A DNA stretch of 14,860 bases. Source: Alphaproteobacteria bacterium. Lineage in GTDB: Bacteria; Pseudomonadota; Alphaproteobacteria; Micavibrionales; Micavibrionaceae. The position numbers and the translations under genes are program-made. The notes below the pieces were generated by a model. It was not told the origin of the DNA. It did no database searches and worked only from the letters and a program-made list of their open reading frames with translations. Shown here in pieces: positions 6,857 to 13,484 of this stretch; within the stretch, counting starts at the first letter, position 1, and the number at the start of each line of letters is the position of its first letter. The stretch is taken from contig JAUILO010000053.1 of assembly GCA_030432775.1 (NCBI GenBank), positions 1-14,860 of the forward strand, read 5' to 3'.

Positions 6857-6873
6857 ACAGATATTGTATCTGT
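6857..6873. repeat. Inverted repeat upstream of the M50 protease gene
   Basis: ACAGATA-TTG-TATCTGT has perfect 7-base arms around a 3-base spacer, 79 bases upstream of the preferred start. On the minus strand it contains TACAAT, a good -10 hexamer, without a convincing -35 at the right distance. This is the layout of an operator overlapping a regulated promoter. Confidence 0.4.
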
Positions 6874-6980
6874 CACTGGTTAATTTATGCCTTATTCGCA
6901 GCGCAAGCGAAACCCCTTAGCATCGATGAACGAATAAAATCCGTGTTATGTGAGGCTGGAAGTGTTTAGGGTGCTTAGGT

Positions 6981-7775
6981 TCAGGATAGTTTAGGAAGGC
7001 CGGGAAGCGCGTCGCGCGGGGCGACGTGTAATCCGGCTTCTTTTGCCGATGCTTCAAGTTTATCCGGATCAAAGAATAAATATTTATCCATGACGGTAAT
7101 TAATGTACGTACAAAGCTCGGTCCGTGATCGGCCCATTTATTGTGATTGGCTTTGCCATCAATGGCGTGCGCAACTTCATGAAACAGCGTTTCAATATGC
7201 TTGTCTTCCAACGTAATAGAATGGTCACCCGGATAGTAATAATTATAGGTAAAGTGGCTATTGCCATGGGATTTTTCCTGCGAAATTTTGATACGGTCAA
7301 TGTTGAAATCTTCGGCGATTTTATCGGCGGCGCGCTGCATTTGTTCGGCGCCTAGATTAGATAACATGTGGCCAAATTGGGTTTCTTCCCAGTCGTAAAC
7401 GCGTTGCTGTTGCCAGTCATGCAGGATATCTTCACGCGTGGGCGGTGGTTTTTGGGCGGTAGTGGTATATTGATTAAAGGCTTTTTTCTTGTCTTTGAAA
7501 TAACGATAAATTTCGGCGTCATCCTGCTCGGCGCCAACCCATGCCAGAATATAGCGTGGCGATTTATCTTTGCCGTTTCCGTATTTGGCGTTTGTTTCGG
7601 CCATGATAAGCCGTGCTGCTGAAATAGGGTGTGTGTATTCGTATAATATCTTTAGATCTTGTTCCAGACTAAGCCTGCCGCGCGAAAAGCTATTAAAGTT
7701 TTCTTTGAGTTTATCGGTCTTCCCAGCTGTTTTTTTGCCGGCATTTTTGCTGCCAGCTTTCTTTTTGTTTGGCAT
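6981..7775 (-). CDS. SprT-like zinc metalloprotease domain protein
   Basis: A 264-residue soluble protein with a zincin motif, HEVAH at residues 199-203, and a third likely ligand His217 in DHGPSF (216-221). The spacing and the HGxxF form match SprT-like domains (SprT, Spartan), so a DNA-associated metalloprotease or a related zinc hydrolase is likely. The substrate is unknown. Residues 1-22 are a Lys/Ala/Gly-rich tail (MPNKKKAGSKNAGKKTAGKT) that could bind nucleic acid. The middle part (40-160) is charged, with aromatic patches such as RYILAWVGAEQDDAEIYRYF, and was not recognised. There is no signal peptide or membrane segment. The ATG is supported by GGAG seven bases upstream. It is downstream of polA on the same strand (172 bases) and about 200 bases upstream of the M50 gene. 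Confidence 0.8.
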   Translation of the reverse strand: MPNKKKAGSKNAGKKTAGKTDKLKENFNSFSRGRLSLEQDLKILYEYTHPISAARLIMAETNAKYGNGKDKSPRYILAWVGAEQDDAEIYRYFKDKKKAFNQYTTTAQKPPPTREDILHDWQQQRVYDWEETQFGHMLSNLGAEQMQRAADKIAEDFNIDRIKISQEKSHGNSHFTYNYYYPGDHSITLEDKHIETLFHEVAHAIDGKANHNKWADHGPSFVRTLITVMDKYLFFDPDKLEASAKEAGLHVAPRDALPGLPKLS

Positions 7776-7947
7776 GAGGTTGCTCCATCCTTGCTCTGTT
7801 CTTATTCTTCATTTTTTTATTATTGTTAAATACCTTACAGGCGCAAACCCCCCCGCACAAGTGGATTTTATCTCTGTGCTTGCGGACTGTATTGCTTATG
7901 GGGTAAGGTCTAAGGCTGGATACTGGGCGTTTTGTTGTATCTGCGCA

Positions 7948-10863
7948 TTAATGCGCTTGTGCCCAGTTATCGCCTGTACCTGCTTCGGTGATTAATGGTA
8001 CGCCAAGATCGACGATGTTTTCCATGATCTGTTTAACAAGCTCGGTTGTTTGCCCGATTTCTTCAATAGGAACTTCAAAGATCAATTCATCATGTACCTG
8101 TAACAGCATTTTGGCCGATAGGTTTTCTTTGGCAAGGGCAGGTCCAATTCTGGCCATTGCAATTTTCATAATATCAGCCGCCGTACCTTGTAAGGGGGCG
8201 TTAATGGCTTGGCGCTCTGCGCCCATTTTAAGTGTATGCATCTTGGCGTTAATATCACGAATGAAACATTTGCGACCATGATGGGTGACAACAAAACCGT
8301 TTTTGCGTGCTTCGTCTTTTTTATCTTCCATGTAATTCTGGATTTCGTTGAACTGCGCTAGGTATTTGCGAATAAATTCGTTAGCAGCGCCCGGATCGCA
8401 GCCAAGCTGTTTGGCAAGTCCCCAGCCACTAATGCCGTAGATGATACCAAAATTAACAGCTTTGGCCTGACGGCGGATATCTGGTGTGACTTCATCAATC
8501 GGCACGTTAAATACGCGTGATGCTGTCAGGGTATGAATGTCTATATTATTGCGGAATGCCTCGCGCAATGCTTCTACACCTGCAAGCTCGGCTGCAAGGC
8601 GTAATTCAACCTGGCTGTAATCAACCGATAGTAACGTGTGTCCTGGTTTTGCAATGAATGCTTCGCGAATTTTGCGACCTTCTTCTGTACGAATAGGGAT
8701 ATTCTGCAAATTTGGATCGCTGGATGATAACCGGCCTGTGCTTGTGCCGGTCATATGATATGAGGTATGCACGCGCCCCGTATCACTTGCGATTTCGTTT
8801 TGCAGGGCATCTGTATATGTTGATTTAAGCTTTGATAATTGGCGCCATTCCAGAATTTTCTCGACAATCTTATGACCTTTTAAAGCGAGTTCATCAAGAA
8901 TATTTGCAGCCGTAGACCAGTCACCGGTCTTTGTTTTCTTTCCGCCTTCAATACCCATTGATTCAAAAAGCACCTCACCGACCTGCTTGGGGGAGGCGAC
9001 ATTAAATTCATATCCAGCCATACCGTGAATATCATTGACCAATGCATCAAGCGCAATTGTGAAATCTTCACTCATTTTCTTGAGAACAAGGGGATCAACC
9101 TTGATGCCTTCCCATTCCATTTTGGCAATGACAGGAATAAGCGGACGTTCGATATCTTCATAAACGCTGACCATTTTTTCCTGTGCCAAACGCGGTTTTA
9201 AAACATGGTGCAACCGCATTGTGATATCTGCATCCTCAGCAGCATAATCAAGTGCCTTATCAAGCGGTACGTGGTTAAAGGTGACTTGCGATTTGCCTTT
9301 GCCAGCGACATCGGTGTATTTGATCGTTTCATGACCGAACAACATGTCACAAAGATTATCCATTCCATGGCTATGAGATGATCCATCAAGCACATAAGAT
9401 ATCAGCATGGTGTCATCAACAGGGCTCATTTCAATACCTTGCGCATATAGGATCTGCCAGTCATATTTTGCGTTATGGGCAATCTTTAGGACCGATTGGT
9501 CTTCCAGTAACGGTTTTAAGATTTTGATGGCATCGTTCATTTTGATTTGAACAATTTCACCCTCGCTATCATCACTAAACAGATCAACGCGCTCTTTTTC
9601 ATGGGCAAGCGGGATATAGGCGGCGCTTCCGGGGGTATGGCAAATCGAAATACCGACAAGTTTGGCTTTACGCGGGGTTAGCGCAGTTGTTTCGGTATCG
9701 ATACACAATACGCCCTTTTCATAGGCTGCATCGACCCATTGTTGAAGTGTGTCTTTGTCTTGAATTAATGTGTATTTATTCTCGGTGATCGGCGGTAGTT
9801 TTAATGCCGGATCATCAATATTGGCATGATTTTCATCATCGTTTGATGTGTTTTGTCTACCCGAAGATGTCGTGTTATTGGGTTTGCTACGTGAGGTATT
9901 AATATCACCTGTGGCAACGCCGCGCGCTTTTAATCGTGATAAAATCGTGCGGAAACCCTGGTCCTGCAAAAATGCCACCAGTTCTGGTGAATCTGGTTCG
10001 CGGGCTTTAAGGTCTTCAATGCTGACAGGTACATCAACATTCTGATCTAGTGTTACAAGCTTTTTGGAAATGCGCGCATCTTCGGCATGTTCGGTCAATT
10101 TTTCGCGGCGCTTGGGTTGTTTGATTTCTCCGGCACGCTCAAGCAATTCTTCCAGAGAACCATATTCATTGATAAGCTGAGCGGCGGTTTTAATGCCAAT
10201 ACCAGGCACGCCCGGCACGTTATCAACGCTATCCCCTGCCAAAGATTGTACATCAATGACTTTTTCAGGCGGAACACCAAATTTTTCAATTACACCTTCG
10301 CGGTCAATATATTTGTTCTTCATCGGGTCAAACATACGGATATTGTCATCAACAAGCTGCATTAAATCTTTATCGCTACTGACAATAGTAACTTTCTGGC
10401 CTTTTTCTGATGCAAGGCGGGCATAGGTCGCTATCAGATCATCGGCTTCGAACCCCTCCATTTCAATCGCCGGAATATCAAAAGCGCGGGTGGCATCCTT
10501 GATGATTGCAAATTGTGGCTTGAGGTCTTCCGGGGTGTCGTCACGATTGGCCTTATAATCGGCATAGATTTCATTGCGGAAATTCTCGCGTGCGGCATCA
10601 AATATCACGGCGATATAAGGGGCGTGCATATCTTGCAAGAGTTTCAGCATGATATTGATAAAGCCCATGACGGCGCCGACAGGCACGCCGTCAGGGTTGG
10701 TCAGGTTCTGTGGCATCGCGTAATAGGCCCGAAAAATAAAGCCGGAGCCATCAACCAGAAATAATTCGTCATGTTCTATCGGCGCATCTGTAGCAGCGCT
10801 CGTATCCGCTTTATTTTCGGTCACGTTATTCTCTTTTTCATTAAGATTCTTTGCTGTTTGCAT
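7948..10863 (-). CDS. polA: DNA polymerase I
   Basis: Pol I removes RNA primers and fills gaps in replication and excision repair. All three activities look intact in the 971 residues. The 5'-nuclease is at about 33-315 (LFLVDGSGFIFRAYYA, EGFEADDLIATYA, VSSDKDLMQLV, GDSVDNVPGVPGIG). After a polar Ser/Asn-rich linker at about 318-350 comes the 3'-5' exonuclease, with Asp389 and Glu391 in CIDTETT, Asp468 in HNAKYDW and Asp544 in YAAEDAD. The polymerase has motif A DYSQVELR at 748-755, motif B RRQAKAVNFGIIYG at 797-810 with Phe805 (the equivalent of E. coli Phe762), and motif C VHDE at 923-926. The ATG at 10863 has no Shine-Dalgarno sequence; a GTG at 10824 has AAAGAG six bases upstream and may be the true start, removing 13 residues. 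It is divergent from the CysH-like gene. Confidence 0.97.
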   Translation of the reverse strand: MQTAKNLNEKENNVTENKADTSAATDAPIEHDELFLVDGSGFIFRAYYAMPQNLTNPDGVPVGAVMGFINIMLKLLQDMHAPYIAVIFDAARENFRNEIYADYKANRDDTPEDLKPQFAIIKDATRAFDIPAIEMEGFEADDLIATYARLASEKGQKVTIVSSDKDLMQLVDDNIRMFDPMKNKYIDREGVIEKFGVPPEKVIDVQSLAGDSVDNVPGVPGIGIKTAAQLINEYGSLEELLERAGEIKQPKRREKLTEHAEDARISKKLVTLDQNVDVPVSIEDLKAREPDSPELVAFLQDQGFRTILSRLKARGVATGDINTSRSKPNNTTSSGRQNTSNDDENHANIDDPALKLPPITENKYTLIQDKDTLQQWVDAAYEKGVLCIDTETTALTPRKAKLVGISICHTPGSAAYIPLAHEKERVDLFSDDSEGEIVQIKMNDAIKILKPLLEDQSVLKIAHNAKYDWQILYAQGIEMSPVDDTMLISYVLDGSSHSHGMDNLCDMLFGHETIKYTDVAGKGKSQVTFNHVPLDKALDYAAEDADITMRLHHVLKPRLAQEKMVSVYEDIERPLIPVIAKMEWEGIKVDPLVLKKMSEDFTIALDALVNDIHGMAGYEFNVASPKQVGEVLFESMGIEGGKKTKTGDWSTAANILDELALKGHKIVEKILEWRQLSKLKSTYTDALQNEIASDTGRVHTSYHMTGTSTGRLSSSDPNLQNIPIRTEEGRKIREAFIAKPGHTLLSVDYSQVELRLAAELAGVEALREAFRNNIDIHTLTASRVFNVPIDEVTPDIRRQAKAVNFGIIYGISGWGLAKQLGCDPGAANEFIRKYLAQFNEIQNYMEDKKDEARKNGFVVTHHGRKCFIRDINAKMHTLKMGAERQAINAPLQGTAADIMKIAMARIGPALAKENLSAKMLLQVHDELIFEVPIEEIGQTTELVKQIMENIVDLGVPLITEAGTGDNWAQAH

Positions 10864-11212
10864 GGTTTTAAAATGGAACAGATCGCAGCCAATGTCCAGA
10901 CGTAGTGCAGTTATATCCAGATTGAAAATTGCTCTTGGCCTTTATTTCTATGAAATGGGCGCTATATGCATGAAATATGAGGGTGGATAGGCGTACTTCG
11001 TGATTTGACTTTTAAAGGGTGTCTCGCTTATGTGGGCATACCCATGTGGCTGGCTCATGCGGTCCATGTATAGCGGCCATGCCTATAAATATCTTGCATT
11101 ATGGAATGCGGCGCTGCAATATGCAGGTTAATAAATTAATGAATAAGAATATTTGAAGGTCGGTACGTAATATCGACTTCGGTGATGTTAATAATAAAAA
11201 AAGGGGGGTGCT
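10864..11212. other. 349-bp divergent intergenic region between polA and the CysH-like gene
   Basis: No convincing gene was found on either strand. The right half holds a promoter-like pair for the plus strand and two short inverted repeats (listed separately), and an A7G6 run forms the ribosome binding site of the downstream gene. A stretch at 11030-11090 has several small pairing possibilities (for example TGGG-CATA-CCCA near 11035-11046) but no riboswitch class was recognised. The polA promoter must lie in the left part; no clear hexamers were seen. Confidence 0.5.
11094..11126 (+). promoter_or_regulatory. Putative promoter of the CysH-like gene with two overlapping inverted repeats
   Basis: TTGCAT and CAATAT are spaced by 17 bases. 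GCATT-ATGG-AATGC (11096-11109) overlaps the first hexamer and CTGCA-ATA-TGCAG (11114-11126) overlaps the second. All four half-sites contain TGC or TGCA. A start near 11129 would give a leader of about 85 bases. A regulator binding here would block RNA polymerase. The assignment is by pattern only. Confidence 0.35.
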
Positions 11213-12310
11213 GTGCCAAAACCGTTAGCCAATCAGGATAGTACTGCTGTGACGCTCGATGCAATCGTTAGTGATCTTGAAGATCGCTATGGCGATCTGG
11301 AAGGCCCCGAGCTTGTTCAGGCCTTGAGCAAAGATGCCCGCTTTCATGGCAAGATCGCGGCGAAGACTTCGGCCGGCGCGGATGCCGCACTTGTTCTTGA
11401 TGCTGTGGCACAAGCAAACCCTGATATGCCGGTTTTATTTGCTGATACCGGAAAACTTCATAAAGAAACGTTGGGTTATCTGGATACGTTGAAACAAACG
11501 CTCGGTCTGCGTAATATTCACCGTTTGAAACCGGAGCAGACAGACCTTGAGCGCGTGTCGATGATGGCGCAAAGCAGCCATCCGGGACTGGAACCATGGA
11601 TTACCGCGCCAAGCCTTTGTTGTGAAGCGCGTAAAGTTTTCCCGATGGATCGTGCAATAGCAGACGGTAATTATCTTTTGGTCATTTCCGGCCAAAAAGC
11701 CGCAGGACGCAGCGGTGTCAAAATATTCGAAGCTGCGGGCAATCATATTATTGTAAACCCATTTGCAAAATATGATCGTGAGCGCGCCAATGAAGCACTT
11801 AAAGCTATCGATGTACCGGAACATCCACTTGTTGAAAAAGGCTTTACAACAATTGGCTGTGAGACATGTACCGTTGCTGGTAAAAGCCGCTTCGGCTCGC
11901 GCTGGGTTGCACATAATCAGTGGCGCGAAGAACAACTGGCGAATACGCCGTGGAAAGAATTTTTCCAAAACCCGCATTGGGATAACATCCTCAAAAGCGA
12001 TAATTGGCAATCAATGGCGGCTGACCCCAGCTATGCCGGGTTATTGTCGGATGAACGCTGGACATGTTTATTCGAAGATGGGCAGGGGGAAGGCCGTTTT
12101 GATGTACAGGACTGGATCAAGCTATTCCATGATGATAAATGGCAGAGCCTATTTCGTGATGATCGCTATCTTGATTTCTTTACGCGTGAGGAAGATCGTA
12201 ACGTCTTGTTTGATCCTGTCTGGCAAACAAGTCTGTTCCCGATGATCGCTTGTGGCATTAACGCAAATGAGCGCAAAGGCCCACCCCCTGGTTATAATTT
12301 CGTGATCTAA
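11213..12310 (+). CDS. CysH-family (P)APS reductase-like protein with 9-residue aromatic repeats
   Basis: The first ~245 residues match assimilatory (P)APS reductases, which reduce activated sulfate to sulfite: the nucleotide loop in KTSAGADAALVLDAV (51-65), VLFADTGKLHKETLGYLDTL (74-93), CCEARKVFPMDRA (136-148), a GQK..GRSG segment at 160-168, and HPLVEKGFTTIGCETCT (204-220). Cys136, 137, 216 and 219 are the two pairs that hold the [4Fe-4S] cluster in APS reductases. Residues 247-345 are eleven in-register 9-residue units, W-x-x-L-F-x-D-x-x, where the family normally ends within about 30 residues. The usual C-terminal ECGLH with the catalytic cysteine is absent; ACGIN at 346-350 is the only candidate. 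Function as a sulfate-assimilation enzyme is likely but not certain. GTG start, GGGG about six bases upstream. No other cys genes are nearby. Confidence 0.88.
   Translation: MPKPLANQDSTAVTLDAIVSDLEDRYGDLEGPELVQALSKDARFHGKIAAKTSAGADAALVLDAVAQANPDMPVLFADTGKLHKETLGYLDTLKQTLGLRNIHRLKPEQTDLERVSMMAQSSHPGLEPWITAPSLCCEARKVFPMDRAIADGNYLLVISGQKAAGRSGVKIFEAAGNHIIVNPFAKYDRERANEALKAIDVPEHPLVEKGFTTIGCETCTVAGKSRFGSRWVAHNQWREEQLANTPWKEFFQNPHWDNILKSDNWQSMAADPSYAGLLSDERWTCLFEDGQGEGRFDVQDWIKLFHDDKWQSLFRDDRYLDFFTREEDRNVLFDPVWQTSLFPMIACGINANERKGPPPGYNFVI
11951..12247 (+). repeat. Eleven tandem 9-residue protein repeats (WxxLFxDxx) in the CysH-like gene
   Basis: Aromatic residues recur every nine positions: Trp247, 256, 265, Tyr274, Trp283, Trp301, 310, Tyr319 and Trp337. 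Units starting at 292 and 328 have lost the aromatic but keep the length. Positions 4-5 are mostly hydrophobic (FF, IL, MA, LL, LF) and position 7 is usually Asp. The codons differ between units, so this is an old, diverged protein repeat and not a fresh DNA duplication. Confidence 0.8.
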
Positions 12311-12344
12311 ACCCAGTCGGTACTAGTCCGTTTTCTTGAAATGC

Positions 12345-13196
12345 CTAGCTTTGCGCAGCTTTTGCAGCATAAAGCGCAATCGCTGCTGCATTTGAAACGT
12401 TCAGGCTTTGAATAGCACCTTCGGTCGGCAGGCGAACAAGCTGGTTACATTGATCTTTGATTTTCGGGCGTAAACCATTGCCTTCGGACCCTAAAACCAA
12501 AACCAGTTTTTTCTTTTGAATGGTTGTACTGCCAAGCTCATCACCGCGTTCATCAAGGCCAAGGGCGTGGTAGCCATTTTCCTGTAAGATCTCGAGCGCA
12601 CGGCTGAGGTTTGTTTCATAGGCGACCGGAATATGGTCAACCGCGCCGCTGGCTGTTTTGGCTAAAATCCCGTCAAGCTGTGGGGCGTGGCGCGTTTGTA
12701 AAATAACGCCATGCGCGCCAAATGCGGCCGCCGAGCGTAATATAGCGCCAACATTATGCGGATCTGTGACTTGATCGAGCATTAAAATAACGCTGGTATC
12801 CTGTTTATAAGTTAAAGAGATTAAATCCTGCACCAGAATTTCCGGCAGAGGCTCTGTTTGAATGGCAATCCCTTGGTGAACAGTGTTCTGTCCTAAACGA
12901 TCTAGCTCTTTTTTGTCGATAATCTGGGGTTTCGGGCGCGTAATTCTCTCGCGCTCTGCCTGGGTGATCACATCACGAAACTGGTCCAAAGATTTTTCTG
13001 AGATATAAAGCGCCTTAATCTCACGCTCATGGTTTAGCCATGCTTCTTGTACGGCATGCATGCCCCAAATATCAACCTGAACTCTCGGGCCTTTCTTTTC
13101 AGTTTTAGGCCAAGTTTTGCCGCCCTTGCCATTTTTATTATAGGGGCGATTTGGGCCACGAGAGGTTTTTTTGTATTTTTCATCATCTTTTTTCAT
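12345..13196 (-). CDS. rlmB: 23S rRNA (guanosine-2'-O-)-methyltransferase RlmB
   Basis: A SPOUT (TrmH-type) methyltransferase that 2'-O-methylates a guanosine in the peptidyl-transferase region of 23S rRNA (Gm2251 in E. coli) using S-adenosylmethionine. Numbered from the ATG at 13196 (283 residues): a basic, disordered N-terminus of about 38 residues (KKTSRGPNRPYNKNGKGGK), the substrate-binding domain at about 40-115 (DIWGMHAVQEAWLNHEREIK), then motif 1 DPHNVGAILRSAAAFG at 145-160, motif 2 VLGSEGNGLRP at 234-244 and motif 3 IQSLNVSNAAAIALYA at 262-277, which form the knotted SAM site. An in-frame GTG at 13214 would add six residues but has no ribosome binding site, whereas the ATG has GGA seven bases upstream. 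It is convergent with the CysH-like gene (34 bases) and divergent from tRNA-Tyr. Confidence 0.94.
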   Translation of the reverse strand: MKKDDEKYKKTSRGPNRPYNKNGKGGKTWPKTEKKGPRVQVDIWGMHAVQEAWLNHEREIKALYISEKSLDQFRDVITQAERERITRPKPQIIDKKELDRLGQNTVHQGIAIQTEPLPEILVQDLISLTYKQDTSVILMLDQVTDPHNVGAILRSAAAFGAHGVILQTRHAPQLDGILAKTASGAVDHIPVAYETNLSRALEILQENGYHALGLDERGDELGSTTIQKKKLVLVLGSEGNGLRPKIKDQCNQLVRLPTEGAIQSLNVSNAAAIALYAAKAAQS

Positions 13197-13257
13197 GAAG
13201 TATCCATTGCACACTTGACACGAAAAGAAAAATACATTTTTGTGCTATCTCAATTCT

Positions 13258-13286
13258 TTGATGAAAAAACACTCGTGTTTTAACAT
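13258..13286 (+). promoter_or_regulatory. Promoter of tRNA-Tyr
   Basis: TTGATG and TAACAT are separated by exactly 17 bases. The expected start, near 13293, is only a few bases before the tRNA 5' end at 13297. The spacer contains AAAACAC-TC-GTGTTTT (13266-13281), a perfect 7-base inverted repeat. Confidence 0.5.
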
Positions 13287-13296
13287 TCTGTAATGT

Positions 13297-13382
13297 GGAG
13301 GGATGGTCGAGTGGTTAATGGCACCGGATTGTAAATCCGGCTCCTTCGGGATACGCAGGTTCAAATCCTGCTCCCTCCACCA
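13297..13382 (+). tRNA. tRNA-Tyr (anticodon GTA), CCA encoded
   Basis: The acceptor arms GGAGGGA (13297-13303) and TCCCTCC (13372-13378) pair fully, followed by A and an encoded CCA. The anticodon stem CCGGA/TCCGG encloses the loop TTGTAAA with GTA at 13331-13333. The T arm has GCAGG-TTCAAAT-CCTGC. The long variable arm (around CTCCTTCGGGATACG) is the class II form expected of bacterial tRNA-Tyr. Confidence 0.97.
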
Positions 13383-13484
13383 TTTAGTCTTTGTACCTTC
13401 AAATTATTCTTTTAAATTAAAACTGTCCATTTTGGGATGGTTGGTGTAAGTTGCGCTCTGTATATTAGGAAAATCTATTGTAGT

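Noticed and set aside
7848..7854. Run of seven C in the polA-SprT intergenic gap
   Set aside because: It is not near a start codon or promoter in a way that would affect a gene.
7570..7995. 141-codon open frame on the plus strand, partly in the polA-SprT gap
   Set aside because: More than half overlaps the SprT-like gene or the polA end antisense, and the Cys/Phe-rich product resembles no protein family.
11043..11081. Four CATG words spaced 13, 9 and 13 bases apart
   Set aside because: The spacing is symmetric but the bases between them show no inverted or direct repeat; four-base words recur by chance.
10864..11212. Possible riboswitch or small RNA with small hairpins around 11030-11090
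   Set aside because: The stems are short and contain wobble pairs, no known class was recognised, and the predicted promoter lies downstream of them.
11435..12010. 191-codon open frame on the minus strand
   Set aside because: It is antisense to the CysH-like gene, which has clear family motifs; composition and lack of motifs mark it as a shadow.
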